NCBI GenBank assembly: GCA_002717515.1
Contig: PBEC01000002.1
Location: forward strand, 60,185-121,402
Reading direction: 5' to 3'
DNA from: Flavobacteriales bacterium
GTDB lineage: Bacteria > Bacteroidota > Bacteroidia > Flavobacteriales_C > GCA-002722245
Length of the DNA stretch: 61,218 nt
This document shows positions 25,192-34,939 of the stretch, in pieces. The number at the start of each line of letters is the position of its first letter. Position 1 is the first letter of the stretch. A program made the position numbers and the translations under genes. A model generated the notes under the pieces. That model ran no database searches and had not been told where the DNA came from. It saw nothing but the letters and a program-made list of their open reading frames with translations.

Positions 25192-25866
25192 TCATTTATA
25201 TAAAGAAGAAAGTATCCTCTTCTTTAACGCTTTTGTAATTTGCAGTTCTTTTTTATCAACAACCAACGCAAAAACAACGTCGTATTTTTGCTTTGCTGTT
25301 TCGACATTTTTATCAATAATATAGAACTTCCTACGATTTCTATAAGACAAATCTTTCGGTAAATCTTTAAATGACTTTAAGTTTCCTGTACGAACATCAT
25401 AAAATGCATATTTACCCTTTTGTACATCAAAAGTTTGTCCACCTGCTTCGAAAATGTTTTTTTTCCTGTACTGTATCGAATCATAAAGCAAAACATTTTC
25501 AATTTTGTATTTACTATAAAGTAAATCAAGCTCATATTCAAAATGAGCATATCTAAAATTGGAGCTTCGGGAACAGCGATCTATGGATAATCCATTAAAC
25601 CAAAAAAGGATATATGTTTTCCCAGTATCTAACCTAAGGTATTCCGAATTAAACTTTTTTAACTCAAACTTCACATATTTACCTATCGAATCTCCTTTCC
25701 ACTTCTTGACTATTTCTACTTGAATGGAATCATTATGAAGTTTTTTAGCTTGAACTAAAGCAATATTTTGTGTTGTTTCAAACTCTTGTTTTAGAGTTAC
25801 ACTTTCACATTGAGCTCTGATTCCAACAAAAGAGAGTAAAAGTAGTATGGACGTAAAAAGTCTCAT
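25192..25866 (-). CDS. Exported protein of unknown function
   Basis: 224 residues with a signal peptide ([20 protein letters not shown]). The early mature region, [20 protein letters not shown]...[14 protein letters not shown], and [14 protein letters not shown] recall proteins that resemble tissue-inhibitor-of-metalloprotease or NTR-like beta folds, but I cannot name a family. The rest is Lys/Tyr-rich. The ATG overlaps the pyrD stop by 4 bases, making it the last gene of the ispH-pyrD unit. Confidence 0.75.
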   Translation of the reverse strand: MRLFTSILLLLSFVGIRAQCESVTLKQEFETTQNIALVQAKKLHNDSIQVEIVKKWKGDSIGKYVKFELKKFNSEYLRLDTGKTYILFWFNGLSIDRCSRSSNFRYAHFEYELDLLYSKYKIENVLLYDSIQYRKKNIFEAGGQTFDVQKGKYAFYDVRTGNLKSFKDLPKDLSYRNRRKFYIIDKNVETAKQKYDVVFALVVDKKELQITKALKKRILSSLYK

Positions 25867-26900
25867 TTTAATAAAGCTTTATTGATTCGCTTTACCAGAC
25901 CAGGCCCTTCATATATGAATCCTGTATATACTTGAACTAATTTAGCCCCTGCATTAATTTTTTCCAACGCATCTTCCTCGGAGTGAATACCTCCTACTCC
26001 AATAATTGGGTAATCGTCACCTAACTGATTATATAAATACTTTATGACTTTAGTTGATCTTTCCTTCAATGGTTTTCCACTCAATCCCCCAGGCCATCCA
26101 ATCTCATTTAATCTTTCCTCTTCAGTTCTCAAACCACCTCTATTAACCGAGGTATTGGAAGCAACAACCCCATCTAAATTCAAAGTTTTGATGATATCGA
26201 TTACGTCATCCAATTCCTGATTACTCAAATCTGGCGCAATCTTTAACAATAATGGTTTTGAATTTTGCTTTGACTTATTGATTTCAGATATTTTCTGCAT
26301 GAGCTGCATTAAAGGTTCTTTTTCCTGCAACTTTGTTAAATTTCCCACATTTGGGCAACTTACATTAACTACAAAATAATCAACGTAGTCAAAAAGAGTT
26401 TCAAATACATGAATGTAATCGTCATCCGTTTTTGAGGACTCTGTCGATGTATTTTTCCCAATATTTCCACCGATAATAAGATTTGTTTTTTTATTCTTTA
26501 ACCTTTCTACTGCTGCTTCAACACCCTGATTATTGAAGCCCATACGATTAATTAAGGCACTGTCCTCTGGAAGCCTAAACAATCTTGGCTTAGGATTTCC
26601 AGGCTGGCCTTTTGGCGTAAGAGTACCGATTTCTATAAATCCAAAGCCAAAATCTCCAAGCTCGTTAAAAAGTAGGGCATCTTTGTCAAACCCTGCAGCC
26701 AAACCAACAGGATTGATAAACCTCAGTCCAAAAACTTCTCTTTCTAATTGTTTATTTTTTACTTGAAAAAGTAAACGGTTAACGGAAGAAACACCAGGTA
26801 TACTCGATATGAGCTTTATCATATTAAAAACCTTATGATGAACCTTCTCTGGATCTTGTGAAAAAAGAAATGGTTTTATAATAGTTTTGTAAATACTCAT
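25863..26900 (-). CDS. pyrD: Dihydroorotate dehydrogenase, class 2 (quinone-linked)
   Basis: 345 residues. It oxidises dihydroorotate to orotate and passes electrons to membrane quinone (pyrimidine synthesis). Class 2 features are the N-terminal membrane-binding helices ([22 protein letters not shown]), [40 protein letters not shown], and the C-terminal PIIGVGGI...[16 protein letters not shown]. The catalytic-base position, usually Ser in class 2 (SSPN), reads SCPN with Cys182, as in class 1 enzymes. It is 2 bases after ispH. Confidence 0.95.
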   Translation of the reverse strand: MSIYKTIIKPFLFSQDPEKVHHKVFNMIKLISSIPGVSSVNRLLFQVKNKQLEREVFGLRFINPVGLAAGFDKDALLFNELGDFGFGFIEIGTLTPKGQPGNPKPRLFRLPEDSALINRMGFNNQGVEAAVERLKNKKTNLIIGGNIGKNTSTESSKTDDDYIHVFETLFDYVDYFVVNVSCPNVGNLTKLQEKEPLMQLMQKISEINKSKQNSKPLLLKIAPDLSNQELDDVIDIIKTLNLDGVVASNTSVNRGGLRTEEERLNEIGWPGGLSGKPLKERSTKVIKYLYNQLGDDYPIIGVGGIHSEEDALEKINAGAKLVQVYTGFIYEGPGLVKRINKALLK

Positions 26901-26902
26901 TT

Positions 26903-28132
26903 TTAATTTTGGTATAATTCTTCTGCTTCTTTTAACACAGATTCAACAGGTCTTGTATTTTTAAAAAAGCTAAGAACGGTTCGCATAACGGCTTCTACGA
27001 TACTATCAGGGCAACTGGCTCCAGAAGTTAAAATAATGTCTATTTTCTCCTTTTCTGGTAAATAATTTATCGACTTATTTTCTGCTTTTTCTCTCCAGTC
27101 GAAATGCTCTATTTCATTTTTATTCAATAATTTGTCTTTTCCTGTTATGAAATATGTTGGACATTTTTCCTCACACAACTCAACGAGATGAGTTGTGTTG
27201 GAACTGTTATATCCACCCACAACAATTGCTAAATCAGCACCCTCATTCAACAAACCGTAGGTTGCACTTTGATTATCGTTGGTAGCATAACATAAAGAAT
27301 CCCTTGTATCAGCGAAAGCTTTTTCGTCTTTATTGTAAACATCTTCAACAACACTCTTTATATACGAAGCTATTTCCTTGGTTTCACTAGCCAACATAGT
27401 AGTTTGGTTAACAACACCTACTCTTTTTAAATGAATTTCCGGATCAAATCCTTCACTATATTTACCGGCAAAATCTATGTAAAATTCTTCTTTAGTTTTT
27501 TCTCCTCTTATATATTGTTCTAAGACTTTTGTCTCTTGAATATTTTTAACTATTAAAGAGGGTCCCTCTTTAGAAGCGTGTGAAAAAGTGGCTCTTGTTT
27601 CTTCATGGTTACTTTTTCCATGAATTACAATCGTGTAGTCCTTATCTCCTAGTTTTTTACTCATTTTCCAAACACGTTCTACAAAAGGACATGTAGTATT
27701 GTATTCTTCTGTTTGTATTCCTTTCTCGTTAAGTATTTTTTTTGTTTCAAGAGTTGTTCCAAAAGCAGGGACTATTACTAAATCATTAGAGGTTATATCA
27801 GACCAATCTATGAGTTGGTTACCTTTCGTGTCCATAATAAAGTTGATCCCCCTACTTTGTAAATCAGAATTGACAAGAGGATTGTGTATCATTTCACTTA
27901 AGAAATAAATATTCTTTCCAGGATTCTCTTCTATAGCTTTATAAGCTCTTTCGATGGCGTTTTCCACACCGAAACAAAAACCAAAATGACGGGCAATTAA
28001 AAACCGTACAGGACCAAAATCTAATTTGGTGGGTGTAAAGTCTTTCTTTTTAGGGTCAAGACTTTTTCTAATATCCTTCAACTGAGATATAATAGGACTT
28101 CTGTAAAAATCTGGAACTTCAAATTCTCTCAT
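26903..28132 (-). CDS. ispH: 4-hydroxy-3-methylbut-2-enyl diphosphate reductase IspH
   Basis: 409 residues, the long form seen in Bacteroidota and some other groups, with an extra 40-residue N-terminus and inserted loops. It makes IPP and DMAPP in the MEP isoprenoid pathway. The three [4Fe-4S] Cys are visible: Cys53 in [12 protein letters not shown], Cys148 in [12 protein letters not shown], Cys374 in [12 protein letters not shown]. Substrate-binding His lie in [10 protein letters not shown] and the [13 protein letters not shown] block. First gene of the ispH-pyrD unit. Confidence 0.96.
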   Translation of the reverse strand: MREFEVPDFYRSPIISQLKDIRKSLDPKKKDFTPTKLDFGPVRFLIARHFGFCFGVENAIERAYKAIEENPGKNIYFLSEMIHNPLVNSDLQSRGINFIMDTKGNQLIDWSDITSNDLVIVPAFGTTLETKKILNEKGIQTEEYNTTCPFVERVWKMSKKLGDKDYTIVIHGKSNHEETRATFSHASKEGPSLIVKNIQETKVLEQYIRGEKTKEEFYIDFAGKYSEGFDPEIHLKRVGVVNQTTMLASETKEIASYIKSVVEDVYNKDEKAFADTRDSLCYATNDNQSATYGLLNEGADLAIVVGGYNSSNTTHLVELCEEKCPTYFITGKDKLLNKNEIEHFDWREKAENKSINYLPEKEKIDIILTSGASCPDSIVEAVMRTVLSFFKNTRPVESVLKEAEELYQN

Positions 28133-28148
28133 ATCAAAACGATTGACT

Positions 28149-28156
28149 CAAATTTA
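28149..28156 (-). promoter_or_regulatory. -7 box upstream of ispH
   Basis: Minus-strand TAAATTTG (28156-28149) matches TAnnTTTG, 16 bases before the ispH ATG. No good TTTG lies at -33. Confidence 0.45.
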
Positions 28157-28257
28157 CGAATTAACAGTCTATTCTTTAAAGTTTCTTTTGGTAATAAAGT
28201 TTAAACTAAATTGAATAATTCAAAATAAACGTTAAAACGTTTCGTTTTTAGACTATT

Positions 28258-28404
28258 ATGAGGTCAAATAAAACTTTTATTATATCAATACTTGTCCTTT
28301 CTTCATTATTGATTTTTGCATCATGCAATTCTGGTAAATATTGTGTGGGAGGTAAAAAAAAATACAAACGCATGAAAAAGGATACAAATATGATGGTGTT
28401 TTAA
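28258..28404 (+). CDS. Tiny lipoprotein (48 residues), unknown
   Basis: ATG at 28258 opens a 48-codon frame. The N-terminal basic segment and hydrophobic helix, MRSNKTFIISILVLSSLLIF, are followed by ASC, a lipobox with Cys23. The mature peptide would be only 26 residues: CNSGKYCVGGKKKYKRMKKD then TNMMVF, basic and with a second Cys at 29. It is a stand-alone gene in the spacer between divergent ispH and the SDR gene. Compare the similar tiny lipoprotein at 35452-35592. Function unknown. Confidence 0.6.
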   Translation: MRSNKTFIISILVLSSLLIFASCNSGKYCVGGKKKYKRMKKDTNMMVF

Positions 28405-28440
28405 CATTTGTAATCATGGTCTCATAATTACAAGACTTAT

Positions 28441-28448
28441 TATCTTTG
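28441..28448 (+). promoter_or_regulatory. -7 box upstream of the SDR-truA unit
   Basis: TATCTTTG fits TAnnTTTG exactly and ends 18 bases before ATG 28467. It overlaps the alternative TTG start at 28446, which argues against that start. No clear -33 TTTG at normal spacing. Confidence 0.5.
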
Positions 28449-28466
28449 CATGATAATTTTCCATGC

Positions 28467-30014
28467 ATGTGCGATTCGAATGAAAATGTAGTAAGTAAAG
28501 AAGAAATTTCTTTAGCAACAAAAATTCTTGAAAAACTTGTAGCTGACCCGGTTCAATTATTTGAGTTGGAAGAGGAAAAAAGAATTACTCTTATTAAACT
28601 ATCGGGACAATTAAGCAGACCGAATCGTGACGAGTTCACTAAACGAAGAAAAAACGCAAAAAAAGCTCTCGAGAGAAAAAGAAGAGAAAGAGAAAAACAT
28701 GCACGCAAGGAAACTGGAATTCGAAGTGCAAGAGAAAACTCTATTTTTGTCGCGCCAAAAATGTTGGGAGAATCAGAAATATCTATTCAAAAAGGAAAAA
28801 AACTGGAAAATCCCCAAAACTGCTATGTATGTAAAGTTTTGTACAAAAAACTGCATCATTTTTACGATTCAATGTGTTCTGAGTGCGGAGACTTTAACTA
28901 TGCAAAAAGATTTCAAACAGCCGATTTAAAAAATCAAGTTGCTGTTGTAACTGGATCGCGTTTAAAAATTGGATATCATATTGTTCTGATGTTATTGCGT
29001 GCAGGAGCAACAGTTGTAGCTACTACCCGATTCCCTGTAGATTCTGCATTAAGATATTCTAAAGAGAAAGATTATGACGAATGGAAAGATCGATTAAAAA
29101 TACACGGTTTAGATTTAAGACACATTCCAAGTGTGGAGATTTTTTGTAATTACATCGAACAAAAATACCATAGATTGGATATATTGATTAACAACGCTGC
29201 TCAAACCGTTAGGCGTCCATCAGGATTTTACTATCATTTAATGGAAAATGAAGAAAAGTCCAGGGAAGATCTTTCAAAAGATGTTCTTGAATTACTTAAA
29301 GACCATCATCAAACCATTGACGAACTGAAAAGTTTATCCCTAAGCTCAACAAATGAGAGAAAAACTCAACTTCCCGTAGCCTGGCATGCTCAAGAGCCCG
29401 GAATAGGCATTAGAGCATCTGCAAAGCTTTCTCAAATCCCATACACTTTTGATAATTCATTACCGACCACTGAAGTTTTCCCTGAAGGCAGACTTGATGC
29501 TGATTTGCAACAAGTTGACTTAAGGAAAACGAACAGTTGGCGATTAAAACTCGGAGAAGTAGAAACTCTAGAAATGATAGAGGTTCAACTGGTTAACTCC
29601 GTAGCTCCATTTGTTTTATGCAGTAGACTATCAAAAATAATGCGTAAAGAAAACACCGGCATGAAGCACATTATAAACGTCTCTGCTATGGAGGGTAAAT
29701 TCCATAGGTTTTTTAAAGAAGATCGTCACCCTCATACCAACATGGCAAAGGCCGCCTTGAATATGATGACGCATACTTCTGCACTTGATTTGGCCAAAGA
29801 TGGAATTTACATGAATGCTGTTGATACGGGATGGGTCACCGATGAAGACCCTATTGAATTATCAAAATATAAAGAGAAAGTTCACGATTTTCAACCTCCT
29901 TTAGATATTGTAGATGGTGCAGCTCGTGTTCTTGACCCTTTGTTTGACGGAATAAACTCAGGAAAACATTGGTGTGGTAAATTTTTAAAGGATTATAAAC
30001 CAATCGATTGGTAA
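28467..30014 (+). CDS. Atypical SDR-family oxidoreductase with N-terminal charged helix and zinc-knuckle-like motif
   Basis: 515 residues from ATG 28467. Residues 1-90 are helical and very basic. CYVC...CSEC (Cys119, 122, 137, 140) looks like a zinc knuckle. A Rossmann domain starts at [14 protein letters not shown] (161-174), with NNAA at 242-245 in place of NNAG. The catalytic region has Ser406 (INVSAMEG) and Lys428, but the Tyr of YxxxK is Thr424 in [12 protein letters not shown]. About 110 residues are inserted between NNAA and the Ser. The same [10 protein letters not shown] block occurs in a family shared with fungi and plants, from memory. Reaction unknown. It overlaps truA by one base. 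Confidence 0.88.
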   Translation: MCDSNENVVSKEEISLATKILEKLVADPVQLFELEEEKRITLIKLSGQLSRPNRDEFTKRRKNAKKALERKRREREKHARKETGIRSARENSIFVAPKMLGESEISIQKGKKLENPQNCYVCKVLYKKLHHFYDSMCSECGDFNYAKRFQTADLKNQVAVVTGSRLKIGYHIVLMLLRAGATVVATTRFPVDSALRYSKEKDYDEWKDRLKIHGLDLRHIPSVEIFCNYIEQKYHRLDILINNAAQTVRRPSGFYYHLMENEEKSREDLSKDVLELLKDHHQTIDELKSLSLSSTNERKTQLPVAWHAQEPGIGIRASAKLSQIPYTFDNSLPTTEVFPEGRLDADLQQVDLRKTNSWRLKLGEVETLEMIEVQLVNSVAPFVLCSRLSKIMRKENTGMKHIINVSAMEGKFHRFFKEDRHPHTNMAKAALNMMTHTSALDLAKDGIYMNAVDTGWVTDEDPIELSKYKEKVHDFQPPLDIVDGAARVLDPLFDGINSGKHWCGKFLKDYKPIDW

Positions 30015-30802
30015 TGGCTAAATGGAAGAAGTTTTATTTAATTCGAATTGAATTTTTAGGTTTTCGATATCACGGTTGGCAAAAGCAGTCGGGCTTGCGC
30101 AGTATTCAAGGTATGGTTGATAAAACGTTTGAATACATTTTTCAACATAATAATTTTAAAACTCTTGGCTGTGGAAGAACAGACGCTAAAGTTTCAGCAA
30201 ATGACTTTGCATTTGAATTGTTTACTCTGAGCGATTTTGAGTTTAATCCCGAAACTTTGATGTGTGAAATGAATAAAAATTTACCTCCTGATATTCGAAC
30301 AAAAAGTATAATTGAGGTAAATTCTGAATTCAATATTATTAAGAACTCATCGGTTAAAGAATATCACTATTATTTTTCAAGCGGAATAAAGAGTCACCCC
30401 TTTAATGCTCCATTAATTCGTGATTTCGGAAAAAAATTAAACATTGAAAAAATGCAAAAAGCTGCTGAAATGTTTTTAGGTGAACATAATTTTAAAAGAT
30501 TTGCTAGTAAACCTAATAGGAACGCTACATTTGAAAGAAATATATTAAAATCTGAGATTGTTTCAAATGAAAAATTAACCGCAAATTTCACACCCCAAGA
30601 TTCCTACGTTTTCAAAATAAAAAGTAAAGGTTTTTTGAGATATCAAGTTCGCTTGATGATGGGCGCACTTGTGAATGTTGGAAGAGGAGAATGGAATATT
30701 GAGCAGTTACATGAAATTCTTAAAAACCCGTCTGGACCGCAGGTCAAACACATCGCTCCCTCCTCAGGGTTGGTACTTCACGAGGTTTGCTTTGAAAACT
30801 GA
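30014..30802 (+). CDS. truA: tRNA pseudouridine synthase TruA family protein
   Basis: 262 residues from ATG 30014, which overlaps the preceding stop as TAATG; an in-frame TTG at 30008 is less likely. TruA makes pseudouridine at positions 38-40 of the tRNA anticodon arm. Catalytic Asp57 lies in GCGRTDAKVSA (the usual GRTDAGVHA, here Lys and Ser at the later positions). FLGFRYHGWQKQ (14-25) and FLRYQVRLMMGALVNVGRG are the other signatures. The divergence in the loop after the Asp leaves the exact target site less certain. It ends directly against the convergent VWA gene. Confidence 0.88.
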   Translation: MAKWKKFYLIRIEFLGFRYHGWQKQSGLRSIQGMVDKTFEYIFQHNNFKTLGCGRTDAKVSANDFAFELFTLSDFEFNPETLMCEMNKNLPPDIRTKSIIEVNSEFNIIKNSSVKEYHYYFSSGIKSHPFNAPLIRDFGKKLNIEKMQKAAEMFLGEHNFKRFASKPNRNATFERNILKSEIVSNEKLTANFTPQDSYVFKIKSKGFLRYQVRLMMGALVNVGRGEWNIEQLHEILKNPSGPQVKHIAPSSGLVLHEVCFEN

Positions 30803-32198
30803 TTAATCTCTTAAACTTTGTTCCATTATCATTTGATTTACCTCAACATTTGCCTGCTTTTCCGATTCAATATATATATATTTCCCTTTTCCTGAATTGG
30901 ATAAATTTTCAATAAGCTGCTTTCCTCTTTTGTTTTTCCCATAACCAAGGGCAGATAGGTACATTCCTTTTGAAGCCTTACTTTTAACAAATGAGTAAAG
31001 TCTCTCTTCGCTTTTTCCCAGTCCATTAAATCCTCCGTCGGTTGCTAGAATTATCTGATTATTACCATGTTGAATATACCCTTTTTTCAATGTTTTGTAT
31101 GCCTGTCGAATTGCTTTACCCCCAAAAGTTGTACCTCCAGCTTCTAACCCTTGAATTACTTTAATTATTTCATTTTTATTTTTAGCTGAAGTTGAAGATA
31201 AAACTACTTGGCAATCATCGGAATAGGTTATTATGGTTACCTTATCAACCGAGCGAAGCATGTAGGTTAGTTGAATCATAGATTTTTTCAGTAATTCCAG
31301 ACGATCTTCACCTCTCATACTTGCTGAAACATCAATCAGAAAAACAATATTGTTCTCCTCAAATTTTGCAATAGGAAAGTTTTCATTTTCAACATTTTCT
31401 GAGGTCTCTTTTAAAGGAATATAAGAATATTCAGGCTTAGCAAGCTCTTCTGAATTGGTATCTAAAAGTGAAGGAGAAATAACATTAATATGTATTTCAG
31501 AAAAAGGTTCGTCTTTTTTTGTTTTTGGTACCAAAGTAATGGTTACTGTTCGTCTTTTGGGATTAAAATAATGTTGAATACTTTTGGACTCATAGCCTTC
31601 AAACTCTATGTGCACAAAAAATAATCCCAAATCCAATTTTCGATTGGATAATCCTTCCTTATTAGTGTAAAATTGTTGATAATTTTCCCCTTTACTCAAC
31701 TCTATTAAGGCCTTATTTAAAGGTTTTCTGGATATGGAATCAATGACTTTTATTTCTACATCAAAACTTAATTTTCTAAAATTAGAATTTGAAAAACTGG
31801 GACATGCTATGTCTGAATAAGGATCAAAACTTTTTACTTCACCTCTGAATTCATAAAAAAAGGGTTGATTGGATTCAGAATGATATAACTTTAATTTTTC
31901 TTTAAACTTTCCTTTTGCACTTGGATTGTAAATCACTTCTATAACCGAACTTTCACCCGGTAAAATACCCGAATTTGGAGTTTTTAATTCAAACCCTCTA
32001 GGAATTAATTGTTTTAAGATAAAAATTGTTTTTTTAGAAGTGTTGGTAACCAAAAACGAATCTATTCTACTAACCCATAGCTCTACCTCTCCGAAATTAC
32101 TTAGAGTTCTATGCAGCTTTAAACCATCGTGATTAATTTGAGACTTTAACTCAAATAAACTTACAAATGCGAAAAAAAAAACAACATAAAGATTTCAT
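30803..32198 (-). CDS. Exported VWA-domain protein, reading frame interrupted at a 10-T run in the signal peptide
   Basis: The uninterrupted frame is 30803-32053 (416 codons from a TTG). It starts in the middle of a domain: codons upstream (GEVELWVSRIDSF) continue it. An ATG at 32198, 1 base after the upstream PlsC stop, encodes MKSLCCFFF then shifts frame at ten Ts (32181-32172). With nine Ts the product would be 464 residues with a proper signal (MKSLCCFFFAFVSLFELKSQ), an Ig-like DUF1573-type region, a second beta-sandwich, and a C-terminal von Willebrand A domain with MIDAS FLIDVSASM (Asp289 in repaired numbering). Either a phase-variable or slippage-controlled gene, or a base-count error. 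Confidence 0.8.
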
Positions 32199-32199
32199 A

Positions 32200-33552
32200 T
32201 TAAACTTTACCAGCTAACTTCTTATTGTACAATAAGCGTGCCTCCTCAAGCTCTTCAATAATCTTTTCTCTTAACTCCAACAGTTTTTTGAAGCTGTAGT
32301 TCTCTGTTACTATCATTTTCCTGTAGAACAACTCTGCTCTTAATGCAGCTAATATTCTTAGATAACCTAAAGAAAACATTCCCGACAAGGGCATTAAAAC
32401 AAACAAACTTATACTTAAAAACGGATTAAAAAATTTAGTGGATACTATTACCCAAATAACATAGGTAATCAAAAATAAAAACATTCCTATTACAAGTCGT
32501 AAACCACCAGTAAAATCGTCTCTTTGAGAAAATTTTTCCGTTAAAACGCCCGATAATCTGTATGGAATATAGTTTAAAATTGCTCCAATCGAAAAAATAG
32601 GCAGTCCAAATATTAAACAGAGAACATGAGTAGTTACTGAGTATTTACCACAAACTAATCTCTTATTAAAGTCAGGATGTTTCAACTCAACATCTTTCAT
32701 TTTAATAAAATACTCATTCAAAAGCTGCTCTAAGTTATTACTTAAATCGGGTTCAGAACTTTTAAAATAATCAATTGCTTTTATCAAGTTATTTTTCACT
32801 TCTAACTTTTCACTTTCATTTAAATCAGGCGATTCGAATCGACTAACCATCTCATCAAAATATAACTTTTGAAGCTGTTCAAAAACCTCATCATTTTCTC
32901 TGTCCTCAATAAGAAGCATTTCATTTTTGATGGCACTTTCGATTTCTTTGGTTAAAGATTTAGCTGTAGCAAAACTATCTTTTTGATAACTCTCTTTATA
33001 ATTTTTAATGGGAATAGGACTTCCAAAATTAATTTGAACATCAGTTCTAAAATTCATTGGATTGGAATAAGTTATACCAATTGGAACGATAGTTAATCCA
33101 AGTTCAAAATTATTTTTTGCTTCTGCTCCAAGAGCAATCCTAGCAGCACCTGACTTAACTTTTCTTAAACGATATTCTATTTTACTTGTTCCTTCAGGAA
33201 AAATCATCAACGAGCGGCCATTTTCAAAATGACTGAAGCAAGCTCCAAAAACAGCATCATTTTTATGGGTTAATTCTGGCGTCTCCTCTTTTCTATAAAC
33301 AGGTATCATACGGAGTCTTTTAAAAAACCACGCCGAAAATTTATTTTTAAATGACTCTCCTCTTGCTATATAGTATAAAGATCTATCCGTGTATGTTCCT
33401 ATAACAATTGGATCCATAAAAGCTCCAGGATGATTTGCTACAAACATTACAGGCTTTCCTTTTGGAATATTGTTTTTTCCTACAATTACTTTTCTTTTGA
33501 AGTATAGTTTGACGGATATCTTTAGTATAAATTCAAAAAACCTGTAAATCAT
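32200..33552 (-). CDS. Lysophospholipid/glycerol-3-phosphate acyltransferase (PlsC domain)
   Basis: 450 residues. The acyltransferase domain (about 20-220) has NHPGAFMDP (His41...Asp47, the Hx5D spacing seen in some glycerol-phosphate acyltransferases) and FPEGTS (117-122). A helical region follows (about 220-300), then about three membrane helices (about 305-410) and a coiled-coil tail. It acylates glycerol phosphate or lysophosphatidate at the inner membrane. It lies one base upstream of the VWA gene's ATG, so the two are coupled. Acceptor specificity is not predictable. Confidence 0.9.
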   Translation of the reverse strand: MIYRFFEFILKISVKLYFKRKVIVGKNNIPKGKPVMFVANHPGAFMDPIVIGTYTDRSLYYIARGESFKNKFSAWFFKRLRMIPVYRKEETPELTHKNDAVFGACFSHFENGRSLMIFPEGTSKIEYRLRKVKSGAARIALGAEAKNNFELGLTIVPIGITYSNPMNFRTDVQINFGSPIPIKNYKESYQKDSFATAKSLTKEIESAIKNEMLLIEDRENDEVFEQLQKLYFDEMVSRFESPDLNESEKLEVKNNLIKAIDYFKSSEPDLSNNLEQLLNEYFIKMKDVELKHPDFNKRLVCGKYSVTTHVLCLIFGLPIFSIGAILNYIPYRLSGVLTEKFSQRDDFTGGLRLVIGMFLFLITYVIWVIVSTKFFNPFLSISLFVLMPLSGMFSLGYLRILAALRAELFYRKMIVTENYSFKKLLELREKIIEELEEARLLYNKKLAGKV

Positions 33553-33592
33553 ATTGTGATTTTAAAAACTAAAAGCCTACTGTTATGCAGAT

Positions 33593-34018
33593 TTATCTTC
33601 TAATTATTCTTATTTTTCCACCTCCTGAAATAACGTCCTTATTCTCATCCAATAATACGGAAATAGTGAAACTGTATTGTCCATCACTGAGGGATTTTTC
33701 ATCGGGAAACGAAAATGGCAAGGAATTTTCATGCACATGAATAACTTCTTGACATGCATTGAGCAATCTGAACTTTGTTGATATGTAATCTTTTGATTTT
33801 AAATTAGAATTCATTTCAAAAGTATCGTTCAGACCATCTCCATTTGGAGTGATATATTGACAGATGGAAATATCAAAAGAATCAACTGAAAATTTGTAGA
33901 ATGTACGATTTGATTCCTCCAGTTGATCGAATGATAAATCCGAAGTAGTAACACAATTCCTTTTTGTACAACTTATTATTATGAAGCTTACAAATACAAT
34001 TTTAAAGATATTCTTCAT
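33593..34018 (-). CDS. Small lipoprotein made of a gliding-type (CHU_C-like) C-terminal domain
   Basis: 141 residues from ATG 34018, chosen because it opens a lipoprotein signal (MKNIFKIVFVSFIIISC, Cys17); an upstream start at 34078 reads through non-signal sequence inside the TauE gene. ICQYITPNGDGLNDTFEM is the hallmark of the gliding-motility-associated C-terminal domain, and FRLLNACQEVIHVHEN and DGQYSFTISV fit its beta strands. Normally this domain ends very large secreted proteins and directs type IX secretion; here it is nearly the whole protein and is lipid-anchored. 2 bases separate it from the upstream tauE gene. Confidence 0.82.
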   Translation of the reverse strand: MKNIFKIVFVSFIIISCTKRNCVTTSDLSFDQLEESNRTFYKFSVDSFDISICQYITPNGDGLNDTFEMNSNLKSKDYISTKFRLLNACQEVIHVHENSLPFSFPDEKSLSDGQYSFTISVLLDENKDVISGGGKIRIIRR

Positions 34019-34020
34019 GT

Positions 34021-34809
34021 CTAAAATAGATTCCAAAATTTTATAATATAAACTGAAATAGGCTCTAATAAATTCCAAAACTTTGCTATTGAGACTATAA
34101 TTATTCCTAAAAGTAAGAATCTTATTATGGGTTCAATATTATTTTTCAGGCTATTTAATCGAACACCTATTAAAGCACCAAATATTTGACCAACCCCTAA
34201 TGATAAACCGACCCCCCAATCAACTTGACCAACAATTGCATACCCGAATAGAGCAATGCAATTGATTAGTAAAATTATAAATACTTTTAATGGATTAAGC
34301 TCCGTGAAGCTCTTTTGCCAAACTGCATGCATTACGGCCAACATAAAAACACCTGCTCCGGCCTGAATAAAACCAGCATAAAACCCCATAAATCCAAAAA
34401 TTAAAGGCAGATACTTTTTTAATGAAATGGAGGACTCAATATATTTTTGAGGTTTAAATAAAACGACCAGAAACAATAAGCAAAAAATAAACCCTACAAC
34501 TTTCTCAAAATTTTTTACCGGAATAGTACTGGCGCATAAAACACCCAATACAGCTCCTAAAACCGAAAAAACAAGAACCCATACTTTTCCCCTTAAGCTT
34601 AATTCACCTTGTTTATAAAACTTATAGGAACTTGTTGTACTCTGAAGCAATAATCCTATTCTATTTGTACCATTTGCTATTTGAGCAGGAAGACCTAAAA
34701 ACGATAAAAGAGATAATGTTATAATACTTCCACTTCCTGCAATTGTATTTATTATTCCAGCAGATATCCCAGCCAAAACACAAAGTGATATTTCTTTAAT
34801 TTCAATCAC
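34021..34809 (-). CDS. TauE/SafE-family sulfite/anion exporter
   Basis: 262 residues with about eight membrane helices in two halves. The family repeats GIINTIAGSGSIITL (about 19-33) and FMGFYAGFIQAGAGVFMLA (about 141-159) are present. Members export sulfite, sulfoacetate or similar anions, or simply remain uncharacterised. GTG start at 34809. Upstream, TTATGGT...ACCATAA (34829-34852) is a weak inverted repeat. Confidence 0.9.
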   Translation of the reverse strand: MIEIKEISLCVLAGISAGIINTIAGSGSIITLSLLSFLGLPAQIANGTNRIGLLLQSTTSSYKFYKQGELSLRGKVWVLVFSVLGAVLGVLCASTIPVKNFEKVVGFIFCLLFLVVLFKPQKYIESSISLKKYLPLIFGFMGFYAGFIQAGAGVFMLAVMHAVWQKSFTELNPLKVFIILLINCIALFGYAIVGQVDWGVGLSLGVGQIFGALIGVRLNSLKNNIEPIIRFLLLGIIIVSIAKFWNLLEPISVYIIKFWNLF

Positions 34810-34939
34810 AATGTAAAAATAAGCAACTTTATGGTTTACTTATTTACCATAAAAAAGTAAAAAAGGACTTTTGAATTACCCCATCAACTTGGATATAGTT
34901 AAATCCATTGGTTTAATTCAACTCTTTAATTAAAATCAG

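Noticed and set aside
34829-34852. Inverted repeat TTATGGT...ACCATAA between tauE and ppnP, as terminator or operator
   Set aside because: No T run follows on either usable side, arms are short and AT-rich, and no promoter boxes align with it.
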